Source of the DNA: an uncultured Opitutaceae bacterium
GTDB taxonomy: Bacteria; Verrucomicrobiota; Verrucomicrobiae; Opitutales; Opitutaceae
NCBI GenBank assembly: GCA_946482625.1
Contig: CAMLSH010000011.1
Location: 1-21,379, forward strand
Direction of reading: 5' to 3'
DNA: 21,379 nucleotides
Below are positions 8,617 through 14,904 of the stretch, piece by piece (positions within the stretch are counted from its first letter, which is position 1; every line of letters starts with the position of its first letter). The notes under the pieces were generated by a model. The model saw only the letters and a list, made by a program, of their open reading frames with translations. It was not told where the DNA came from and made no database searches. The position numbers were made by a program, and so were the translations under genes.

Positions 8617-9135
8617 TTAATCGACGATCAGGACGCCCTTCATCCCGACTTGGAAGTGACCGGGGAAGGTGCAGAGGAAATCGTACCGGCCGACTTTCTT
8701 GGGCGCGTAGAACAGGACCGTGTCGCTTTCGTTCGGCCCGAGGAGCTTGGTCGCGGCGATGATTTTCGCCTTGTAGGCGTCAGGCACGTAGTCGGTTTTC
8801 ACTGCCTGCGCAGCGTCGCTCGTGAAGTCGGCCAGCTTCACGCCGTTTTCGACGAGCACCCAGTTGTGCCCCATGGAAAACTTGGGCATCGTGCCGACAT
8901 TCTTCAGTGTCACCGCGAGCGCCTCGCCGGCTTTCACACGAATCTCAGTCACGTTGAACTTCATGCTGTCGTTACCGGTGATTTCGATGGCGCGGCCCTC
9001 GGCGGGCACTGCACGCGCGGCAGGTTGCGCGGGTGTCGGCGAACCGGCCTCCTGCTTGGAGCGGCCGCAGCCGCTGATGAGTATCAACGCCGTGAACACG
9101 GCGGTCAGGCGTAGGATCGATGGGATGGGTTTCAT
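8617..9135 (-). CDS. Azurin/auracyanin-type blue copper lipoprotein
   Basis: This 172-residue cupredoxin is the first gene of the nos operon. The type 1 copper ligands are visible: His90 in FSMGHNWVL, Cys155 and His160 in CTFPGH, and Met165. The His-to-Met spacing is x4, as in plastocyanin or auracyanin, rather than the x3 of classical azurin. A signal peptide ends in LILISGC, a lipobox with Cys23, followed by an Ala/Pro-rich tether (about 30-46), so it should be membrane-anchored outside the cytoplasm. I chose the ATG at 9135; upstream in-frame codons give an unlikely leader. Its promoter carries an FNR/Dnr box. Direct electron donation to NosZ is my inference from gene order and cofactor. 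Confidence 0.92.
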   Translation of the reverse strand: MKPIPSILRLTAVFTALILISGCGRSKQEAGSPTPAQPAARAVPAEGRAIEITGNDSMKFNVTEIRVKAGEALAVTLKNVGTMPKFSMGHNWVLVENGVKLADFTSDAAQAVKTDYVPDAYKAKIIAATKLLGPNESDTVLFYAPKKVGRYDFLCTFPGHFQVGMKGVLIVD

Positions 9136-9471
9136 AGGGTGAGTTGAGCAGTGAGGATAACGGTGAGACGGCCGCAGCGCCTTGATGTGAATCAAGCGGG
9201 GAACGACTTGCAGGCGGGCCAGGACGCGCACGTGACCGCCCCGCCGTCATTAATCGACGAGCGGCTCCCAAAAAAACGGCCTCCGAAAGACATCGTCGCA
9301 ACGCCGCGCGTCGGAGGAGAAGATGCCGGGAAAACAGCCGAAGGGCGGACACCGAAGACGCCGGGAAATCCAAATCCGCGAGTTGACCGATGAAACGCGG
9401 CGGCTCAGTTAAGCCCCTTCCGCAGTCGTTAATTTTCGACATGGCGCGGACCGTAACCATTACCACCACTC
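9136..9471. other. Divergent intergenic region between the nos operon and the Sco gene
   Basis: This 336-bp gap holds the nos operon promoter (FNR/Dnr box at 9182-9195 and a -10-like hexamer at 9154-9159, reading left). The remaining 270 bp toward the Sco gene contains no second box. Two short TTAAT-containing tracts occur near 9250 and 9432, but I cannot assign a promoter for the Sco gene with confidence. The frames here are not convincingly coding. Confidence 0.6.
9182..9195 (-). promoter_or_regulatory. FNR/Dnr box and promoter of the nos operon
   Basis: TTGAT-GTGA-ATCAA is a perfect 14-bp FNR/Dnr palindrome. Reading left, it is followed after 22 nt by TATCCT (9159-9154). Both the box centre at -41.5 and the -10 position place the start of transcription at about 9147, giving a 12-nt leader before the ATG at 9135. 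This is the class II activator geometry. Confidence 0.85.
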
Positions 9472-10335
9472 ATGCAACCGGGCCCCCTTGTTATCCGCCT
9501 CTTCCTATTGATCGCACTGCTTATCGCATCGCTCCGCGCGGAAACCCCCGAACAGATCTATGAAGTCACCGGCGTCGTGCGCGCCCGTCTCGACGACGGT
9601 GGCGTGGTGATCAAACACGACGAGATCCCCGGTTTCATGGCCGCGATGACGATGCGTTTCGACCCGGCTGAACCCAAAGACACCGCTCAACTGAAAGAGG
9701 GCGACTTGGTGCGGTTCCGCCTCCGCGTCACCGAAGAATCCTCAGTTGCCGATCGTTTCGTCGTCACCGGCAAAGAGGCGCCCGCGGACAAGATTGCCTC
9801 CGCCCCTTCGGCACGGCCAAAAATACCGCGTGTCCGCCCGGGCGACGCAGCTCCGGCCTTCTCACTGATCGATGAAACCGGCGCCGCCGTCACCACCGCC
9901 TCACTACAGGGGAAGTTTACCGCGGTCACGTTCATCTTCACGCGCTGCCCGATCCCGGAATTCTGCCCGGCGATCTCGTTGAAATTCGCCGCCCTGCAAC
10001 GCGCCCTCGTCGCCGATGCCGCTCTCGCACCGCGAGTGAAACTGCTCAGCGTGACGCTCGACCCGGAGTTTGACCGCCCGGAAATTCTCGCCGAGTACGG
10101 CAAAGCTGTCGGCGCCCAGCCCGCGTTTTGGAACTTCGCCACCGGCGAAAAAAAAGAGGTCGAAGCACTCTCCAAGGCGTTCGCCGTCTTCACCGAACGC
10201 AACGGCGTTACGCTCGATCACACGCTTTGCACCGCGTTGATCGGACCCGATGGACGTGTCGTCGAGCTCTGGCGCGGCAACGGCTGGAAGCCCGAAGAAA
10301 TACTCGCGGCCATCCGCGCAGTTCCCGCGCGCTGA
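9472..10335 (+). CDS. CusF-Sco fusion, periplasmic copper chaperone (SCO1/SenC family)
   Basis: The 287-residue protein has a signal peptide (about 1-23), a CusF/CopE-like copper-binding domain (about 28-98; His49, Met56, Met59 and Met61 in the HDEIPGFMAAMTM region) and a Sco thioredoxin-fold domain (about 120-285). In the Sco domain Cys159 and Cys165 (TRCPIPEFCP) and His250 (TLDHT) are the expected copper ligands. The two Cys are five residues apart, not the classical three. Sco proteins load copper into CuA sites. The gene is divergent from the nos operon and no nosL is present, so delivery to the CuA centre of NosZ is a reasonable inference. A cytochrome oxidase CuA site elsewhere in the genome is the alternative target. 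Confidence 0.9.
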   Translation: MQPGPLVIRLFLLIALLIASLRAETPEQIYEVTGVVRARLDDGGVVIKHDEIPGFMAAMTMRFDPAEPKDTAQLKEGDLVRFRLRVTEESSVADRFVVTGKEAPADKIASAPSARPKIPRVRPGDAAPAFSLIDETGAAVTTASLQGKFTAVTFIFTRCPIPEFCPAISLKFAALQRALVADAALAPRVKLLSVTLDPEFDRPEILAEYGKAVGAQPAFWNFATGEKKEVEALSKAFAVFTERNGVTLDHTLCTALIGPDGRVVELWRGNGWKPEEILAAIRAVPAR

Positions 10336-10403
10336 CACGCCTCCTTCCCCGAGAGGCAACGGTAATCCGCGCAACGTCCTCTCCTCGCCCGGCGCGTTGG
10401 AAA

Positions 10404-10448
10404 CGCGGGCGAACGCAAACGAACTTTTTCGTGAGCCCGCGCGTTTGC
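10404..10448. repeat. Inverted repeats between the Sco and cupin genes
   Basis: CGCGGGC (10404-10410) pairs with GCCCGCG (10435-10441), and GCAAACG (10415-10421) pairs with CGTTTGC (10442-10448). The two stems interleave, so they are alternatives. There is no clear T-run after them, so a rho-independent terminator is not well supported. The element lies just upstream of the FNR/Dnr box of the cupin operon. Confidence 0.35.
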
Positions 10449-10471
10449 ACCGGCACCCATTCGCGCGCGGA

Positions 10472-10485
10472 TTGATCCACATCAA
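10472..10485 (+). promoter_or_regulatory. FNR/Dnr box and promoter of the cupin-DUF2249 operon
   Basis: TTGAT-CCAC-ATCAA is a perfect box. After 21 nt it is followed by TATGGT at 10507-10512. The geometry puts the transcription start at about 10519-10520, immediately before the ATG at 10521, so the mRNA would be leaderless or nearly so. No Shine-Dalgarno is present. Confidence 0.85.
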
Positions 10486-10520
10486 GGCGGCCGCCGGCGG
10501 AAACGTTATGGTGGGCGGCG

Positions 10521-10889
10521 ATGAACCCACGCACGCTCCTCGCCGCCGATCAGGCGCAAACGCTCACGCTCGCCGAAGCGGTGCAGACTTCTGAAGCCGG
10601 CATCGTCAGCCGCACCGTCGTCCAATCGCCCGAGCTCCGCGTCGTGCTCTTCGCCTTCGCCGACGGTCAGGAGCTGACCGCACACACCAGCCGGCGTCGC
10701 GCCGTCGTGCAGATCCTTGATGGCGTCTGCGATTTCTTTTTCGCCGACGCCTGGCACCGCCTCGCCGCCGGAGCACTGCTGCACATGCCGCCAGGCCATC
10801 CGCACGCCGTGCGCGCCGCCGCCGGTCCCTTTTCCATGCTCCTCACCCTCGGGTCGGAGACCAACGAAACCCAGTCCACCACCACATGA
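10521..10889 (+). CDS. Small cupin-domain protein
   Basis: This 122-residue single-domain protein has a cupin barrel pattern. The first motif region is around FADGQELTAHTS, with His55, and the second is GALLHMPPGHPHAV, with His93 and His95. The usual second His of motif 1 is missing (HTS instead of HxH), so metal binding, if any, would use three His at most. It is cytoplasmic by sequence. Cupins of this type are found in nitrogen-oxide-responsive gene sets next to DUF2249 genes, but no reaction is known to me. It overlaps the next gene by 4 bp (ATGA) and starts at the predicted +1 of a Dnr-type promoter. Confidence 0.82.
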   Translation: MNPRTLLAADQAQTLTLAEAVQTSEAGIVSRTVVQSPELRVVLFAFADGQELTAHTSRRRAVVQILDGVCDFFFADAWHRLAAGALLHMPPGHPHAVRAAAGPFSMLLTLGSETNETQSTTT

Positions 10890-11407
10890 GCCAGACTCCC
10901 GAAACCGTCGATCTCACGCACTTCGATGTGCGCGTGATCCCCTGCCGCCAGAAACACGCGTTGATCTTCAAACGCTGGGCCGAACTTCCCGTCGGCGCCC
11001 ATTTCGTCCTCGTGAACGATCACGATCCCGTGCCGCTCTACTATCAATTCGCCGCGCAATTCCCCGGCGCCTTCAACTGGGAATATCTTCTCTCCGGCCC
11101 CGACGAATTCCAGGTAAGAATCACCCGGCTCGCCGAATCCCCCACGAGTGCGCCCATCACCCCGCCTTCGTGCTCGGGTTCCCGCCCGGTCGCGGCGAAC
11201 GAGGTCGACGCCCGCGGACTCGAACCGCCTGAACCCATGATGCGGATACTCGCCGCCGCCGAGAACCTCCCCGCCGGCACGACTCTCACCGCTCTCACCG
11301 ACCGTCGCCCTCTCCATCTCTATCCTGAACTGGACGCGCGAAAGATCGTCCACAACAGCGAGCAAATGCCCGATGGCAGCTGGCGCACCACCCTCAAGCG
11401 CGCCTGA
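10886..11407 (+). CDS. Protein with two DUF2249 domains
   Basis: The 173-residue protein contains two copies of the small DUF2249 fold. The first is about residues 12-80, starting FDVRVIPCRQKH with a VLVNDHDPVPLYYQF core. The second is about 107-173, starting VDARGLEPPEP with a TALTDRRPLHLYP core. The linker is Ser/Pro-rich. DUF2249 resembles the TusA/SirA fold and carries the hallmark HDP.PL or DRRPLHL motif. The family is repeatedly found with denitrification and NO-stress genes, but its biochemical role is unknown. The start overlaps the cupin stop by 4 bp. A third, single-domain copy lies at 17840-18079. Confidence 0.85.
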   Translation: MSQTPETVDLTHFDVRVIPCRQKHALIFKRWAELPVGAHFVLVNDHDPVPLYYQFAAQFPGAFNWEYLLSGPDEFQVRITRLAESPTSAPITPPSCSGSRPVAANEVDARGLEPPEPMMRILAAAENLPAGTTLTALTDRRPLHLYPELDARKIVHNSEQMPDGSWRTTLKRA

Positions 11408-12692
11408 TCGAGTCGCGACTTCCGCACCGCGCGCCGTCCCGCTCGTCGGCGGCGCGCGTCTGCCACTCGCGTTCATCGGCTTCGGTCTCGCCGCATTCGC
11501 CGCGGGACCGGCGTGGAGCGCCTTGGATCGCGAGATCTTCCTGCTGCCGTATCTGCACCCGCGCGTCGTCGCGTTCGTGCATTTATGGCTTCCGGGATTC
11601 CTGCTCAGCGTGTCCATCGGCGCTCTCTACCAATTGATGCCGGTCGTGCTCGGCGCTCCACTGCGGGCTGGCGTAACGAAACTCTGGATTCACTTCGTCC
11701 TGCACGCCGTGGGCGCTACCGCGCTCGTGCTCGGCTTCGCCGCCAGCCGCTTCGATTACGTCGCCGCCGGCGGCAGCCTCGTCGCCATTGGGACCTTGTT
11801 TCTTTTTGTCACGGTGCTCCGCACCTTCTCCACCGCCACCCGCCGCGACGCCGCCGCGTGGAGTTTCCCTCTAGCGACCGGCTGGCTCGCCGTGACGGTG
11901 CTCTTCGGCATCGCGCTCGCGCTCAACCGCCGCTGGCCCTGGCTCCCGCTCTCCGCAGTCGATCTGCTCCGCGCCCATGCCCATCTCGGGCTCGCGGGAT
12001 TTTTTCTCACGCTGCTGCAGGGAACGATGTTTCAACTGATCCCAATGTTTACGATGGGCGACGCGCGCCGCCCCCGCCTCATCTGGACCGGACTGCTCGC
12101 GACTCAAGCCGGCCTGCCGGTACTCACCGCCGGCCTCGCCTGGCATCACCGCCTGTCGGCAATCGCGGGCGCCGCGATCATCGTCGCCGGCATCGTCTGC
12201 ACCGGCATCGCCCTGCTCGCGACACTTCGCACGCGACGCCGCCGTGTCCTCGAACCGGGGATACAAGCCTTCGTCGCCGGCTTCGCTCTGATCACCCTCG
12301 CCGCCTTCGGCGGACTCGCGCTGGTGGTCGTTCCGGGCGATTCGCCCGCCTTTCTCCAGATGATCTCCGGCTACGGAATCGTCGCCATCCCCGGCGCGTT
12401 GAGTCTGTGCGTACTCGGCATGCTCTGCAAAATCGTGCCCTTCCTCGTGTGGATGCGCGCGTACGGCCCCAAGGTCGGCAAACAACCCGTCCCCGTCGCG
12501 ACCTCGCTCGCCTCGAAGCGCCTCGAACGCGCCTGGTTTATCGCGCACCTCGCCGCGCTCGCGCTGCTCGTCGTCGCATGCGGACTTCCCTCTGCGAAGC
12601 TGGCGTTAATCGGCGGCGTGACACTCGCAGTATCGGCCGCCTTATTTCTCACCAACTCGGTCCGCGTCGCCGCCCATCTCTGGCGCGCGTGA
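11373..12692 (+). CDS. Twelve-helix haem-copper-oxidase-like membrane protein (NO-associated, function unknown)
   Basis: The 439-residue protein has about 12 transmembrane segments, the number found in haem-copper oxidase subunit I. Intramembrane His occur at 70 (AFVHLWLPGFLL), 107 and 111 (WIHFVLHAVG), and 202 and 204 (LRAHAHLGLAGFF). Two repeated-looking motifs, GALYQLMPVV (83-92) and GTMFQLIPMF (217-226), and a KIVPFLVW motif near the C-terminus are typical of poorly described oxidase-like proteins near nos and nor genes. It lacks the complete His set of a canonical NO reductase or cytochrome oxidase. The ATG at 11373 overlaps the DUF2249 gene by 35 bp; no later ATG or GTG precedes the first helix. 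Haem binding and any enzymatic role are speculation. Confidence 0.78.
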   Translation: MAAGAPPSSAPDRVATSAPRAVPLVGGARLPLAFIGFGLAAFAAGPAWSALDREIFLLPYLHPRVVAFVHLWLPGFLLSVSIGALYQLMPVVLGAPLRAGVTKLWIHFVLHAVGATALVLGFAASRFDYVAAGGSLVAIGTLFLFVTVLRTFSTATRRDAAAWSFPLATGWLAVTVLFGIALALNRRWPWLPLSAVDLLRAHAHLGLAGFFLTLLQGTMFQLIPMFTMGDARRPRLIWTGLLATQAGLPVLTAGLAWHHRLSAIAGAAIIVAGIVCTGIALLATLRTRRRRVLEPGIQAFVAGFALITLAAFGGLALVVVPGDSPAFLQMISGYGIVAIPGALSLCVLGMLCKIVPFLVWMRAYGPKVGKQPVPVATSLASKRLERAWFIAHLAALALLVVACGLPSAKLALIGGVTLAVSAALFLTNSVRVAAHLWRA

Positions 12693-12728
12693 CCCAGCCC
12701 GATCGCTCTTCTCCGCATCGAACGACCC

Positions 12729-13064
12729 ATGAACGCCACCGACGCAGCCTCTCTCCCAGACACCATCCGTGCAGCCCTCCGCAACGTCTACGACCCCGAG
12801 TTCGGCGTGAGCATCGAAGACCTCGGGCTCATCTACGAGATCACGGTGGACAACGGCGCCGTTGTCATCGTCATGACGCTCACCTCGATGTATTGCCCGG
12901 CCGGTGACGTGATTCTCGTCGGCGTCAAATCCGCCGCCGAGGCCGTGCCCGGCGTCAGCTCAGTCGAGGTGAAACTCGTGTGGGAGCCGCTCTGGTCGCC
13001 GGTCCTCCTCAGTCCTCTCGCGCGCGAACAACTCGGCTGGGACGAGACCCGGATCGAGGAATGA
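12729..13064 (+). CDS. DUF59/MIP18-family metal-sulfur cluster assembly protein
   Basis: The 111-residue protein matches the MIP18/PaaD-like family: DPEFGVSIEDLGLIY (22-36), TLTSMYCPAGD with the conserved Cys56 (51-60), and WEPLWSP (85-91). Family members (SufT, PaaD, MIP18) help insert Fe-S clusters into target proteins. The gene starts 36 bp after the membrane protein gene and is probably in the same operon, which begins at the Dnr box near 10472. A role in repairing NO-damaged Fe-S clusters fits the context but is inference. The 3' end overlaps the convergent gene by 56 bp. Confidence 0.88.
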   Translation: MNATDAASLPDTIRAALRNVYDPEFGVSIEDLGLIYEITVDNGAVVIVMTLTSMYCPAGDVILVGVKSAAEAVPGVSSVEVKLVWEPLWSPVLLSPLAREQLGWDETRIEE

Positions 13065-14331
13065 CCGTGGCGACGTCATCGACGCGTTTCTGAAACAGCC
13101 CGACGGCCAGCAGCACCGCACCCGCGACCATCGCAACCGCGGCGAGCAGCAAAAGCCCCGGCGCCCATCGCACCAAATTTCCTGCTCCTTGCGCGACCGA
13201 AACAGCTCCGAGCGCGCCCTCAGTCAGCAACGCGCCCGCGAGATAAAGCCCGAGCCCCGCCTTTCCGACCGCGCGCACACGCAACCATCCCAGTTCCACC
13301 GCCCAGCCGATCAGCATCGGCGTCACCACGCCGAGAAAAACGAGATGGAGAAACCCGATTACCGCCGGCCGGTAGACCGCAAAGACCTCCAAGCCCGGCC
13401 ATGATGCCGTGAACTGCAACACGACTTTCACTAGAAACGCCACGAGCGCCAGAATCGCCAGGCCGCGCACTAACCTCCTTCGCTCGCCTACGAACAGGTC
13501 CGCCGCACCTCTCAGCGTGCCCAACAAGTAACCACAGCCGACCATCTGCACGAGTCCGCCGCCGACAGCGATCGCATAGACCCAGCCCGGCGGATTAATC
13601 CAAAGCACCGACAGCGCGAACGTCAGCACACAGCCTCCTGCCAGCCACCCGAGCGAACGCCGCGCCGCGATGGTGTGCACGGGCAGTCCGCGCTCGTGGC
13701 GATACTGCGACAGCACCGCTACGAGGAAGAACACGAACCAGCCGTTGTACTGGCAGTGCAGATAGAAATAAACCGACAGCGGGTACCACGGCGTCTCGCG
13801 CAATCCCGCCGCCGCCAGCGGTCCGAGCGCGAGCGGCCCGAGCCCCGAAATCACCATGAACCCCAAAGCCGTCCGCAAATAGCCGCGCGCCACCAGCGAC
13901 GCCCGGCTCCGCCGCCACAGCCGCCACGCAAAGACGCCGGAGCAGAGCATGTGCAGCGTGGAAAAGGCGATGCTCGCCGCTCCGTAACCTTGAATGGGAT
14001 ACGCGATCAGCATGCCAGCAGTCGCCACCTGCGCGCAGAGGAACAAACGCCAGTACCCGGCCCGGTCGCCCTCGGGCACAAAGAACCGCAACGCGAGCGC
14101 GAAGAACGCGCTGAACACCCACCCGAGGAACGCGACATGCGAATGCGCATGCGTGAGGTACGCGTAGTTGAGTCCGTCAATCGGCCGCACCGCCATCCAC
14201 CGCAGCAGCACGCCGAGCACTCCAGCAATCACCCAAAATCCCCACGCAGTCTGAAACGCCTTCCGCGCGAAACCGCCGGCATCAGGATGCGCCCCGAGCC
14301 GCGTCTCGTCAGTGCCTGCACGAACGCTCAT
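13009..14331 (-). CDS. Second His-rich twelve-helix membrane protein, oxidase- or NnrS-like
   Basis: This 440-residue polytopic protein has about 12 helices with His at 61, 63 and 65 (LTHAHSHVAFLGW), 127 (STLHMLCSG), 192 (FYLHCQYNGWF) and 329 (IGFLHLVFLG). The HAHSHVAFLGW motif resembles AHAHLGLAGFF in the protein at 11373-12692, so the two probably belong to one broad family with a shared A-H-x-H-[LV]-x3-G-[FW] signature. Such proteins accompany nos clusters, and NnrS, a haem and copper membrane protein of the NO response, is the nearest named analogue. I chose the ATG at 14331, where the first helix follows; a GTG at 14349 is also possible. An FNR/Dnr box lies 80.5 bp upstream of the ATG. 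Function unknown. Confidence 0.75.
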   Translation of the reverse strand: MSVRAGTDETRLGAHPDAGGFARKAFQTAWGFWVIAGVLGVLLRWMAVRPIDGLNYAYLTHAHSHVAFLGWVFSAFFALALRFFVPEGDRAGYWRLFLCAQVATAGMLIAYPIQGYGAASIAFSTLHMLCSGVFAWRLWRRSRASLVARGYLRTALGFMVISGLGPLALGPLAAAGLRETPWYPLSVYFYLHCQYNGWFVFFLVAVLSQYRHERGLPVHTIAARRSLGWLAGGCVLTFALSVLWINPPGWVYAIAVGGGLVQMVGCGYLLGTLRGAADLFVGERRRLVRGLAILALVAFLVKVVLQFTASWPGLEVFAVYRPAVIGFLHLVFLGVVTPMLIGWAVELGWLRVRAVGKAGLGLYLAGALLTEGALGAVSVAQGAGNLVRWAPGLLLLAAVAMVAGAVLLAVGLFQKRVDDVATVIPRSGSRPSRVVRARED

Positions 14332-14404
14332 ACCGAGAACCCACGCCACTCGGCCCCACTCGGCAAGCCAGCCGCCAGCGGCCGCGGATATTTTCGGCCC
14401 CGGC

Positions 14405-14418
14405 TTGATTTGGATCAA
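14405..14418. promoter_or_regulatory. FNR/Dnr box in a divergent promoter region
   Basis: TTGAT-TTGG-ATCAA is a perfect box between the leftward membrane protein gene and the rightward DGC gene. It is centred 61.5 bp from the DGC ATG and 80.5 bp from the membrane protein ATG. Unlike the other four boxes, no -10-like hexamer is found at the 21-22 nt spacing on either side. TATTTA at 14466-14471, abutting the DGC ATG, and TATCCG at 14390-14385 are the nearest candidates. The direction of control is therefore unresolved. Confidence 0.75.
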
Positions 14419-14472
14419 ACCACATGGGCCGGGGCTCTTGCCGCCGGCGCCACTCAAGCGTGCGCTATTTAG

Positions 14473-14859
14473 ATGAACGAAAAAGTCGCCATCCCGCTGG
14501 TTTACTCCTGCTCGGGCGCCTCCAGTGCGGCGCAGATGGCCAACCACCTCGCCGTCAAACTCGACCGCTCGGGTGCCGCCGAAATGTCCTGCATCGCCGG
14601 CGTCGGTGGCGACGTGGCGCCGCTCGTGAAAGTCGCCACGTCCGGCCGGCCCATCGTCGCCGTCGACGGCTGCGCGTTGCGCTGCGTGCTGCACATTCTC
14701 AAACGTCACAACATCGCCCCCGCCGCCCATTTCATGCTTCGCGAGTACGGCGTGAAAAAACAGGCGCACGCAGATTTTTCCCCCGGCGAAGCAGAAAACG
14801 TCTTGGAGCAAATTCTCGCCAGCCCGCAGTTTCCGCGGCCCACATCACCAGCGCCTTGA
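14473..14859 (+). CDS. DGC-domain putative zinc-binding protein
   Basis: The 128-residue protein carries the family's Asp-Gly-Cys signature (VAVDGCALRC, residues 62-71) and four Cys (13, 40, 67 and 71) that would form the proposed zinc site. It is soluble and has no signal peptide. DGC proteins recur next to nitrate, nitrite and N2O reduction genes under FNR/Dnr control, but no activity is known to me. The final TGA (14857-14859) lies inside the FNR/Dnr box of the next gene. The start is preceded directly by TATTTAG with no Shine-Dalgarno. Confidence 0.85.
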   Translation: MNEKVAIPLVYSCSGASSAAQMANHLAVKLDRSGAAEMSCIAGVGGDVAPLVKVATSGRPIVAVDGCALRCVLHILKRHNIAPAAHFMLREYGVKKQAHADFSPGEAENVLEQILASPQFPRPTSPAP

Positions 14860-14869
14860 CCTTCATCAA
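14856..14869 (+). promoter_or_regulatory. FNR/Dnr box and promoter of the copper receptor gene
   Basis: TTGAC-CTTC-ATCAA has one mismatch from the perfect box. After 22 nt it is followed by TAGACT at 14892-14897. Both the box centre and the -10 predict transcription starting at 14904, one base before the ATG at 14905. The left half-site contains the TGA stop of the upstream DGC gene. Confidence 0.8.
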
Positions 14870-14904
14870 GGCGTGCACTGAGCACGACCGCTAGACTGGC
14901 GTTC

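Noticed and set aside
14332..14811. Upstream extension of the leftward membrane protein to an ATG at 14811
   Set aside because: The extra 160 residues are antisense to the DGC gene and cross the divergent promoter with its FNR/Dnr box; the hydrophobic protein starts naturally at 14331.
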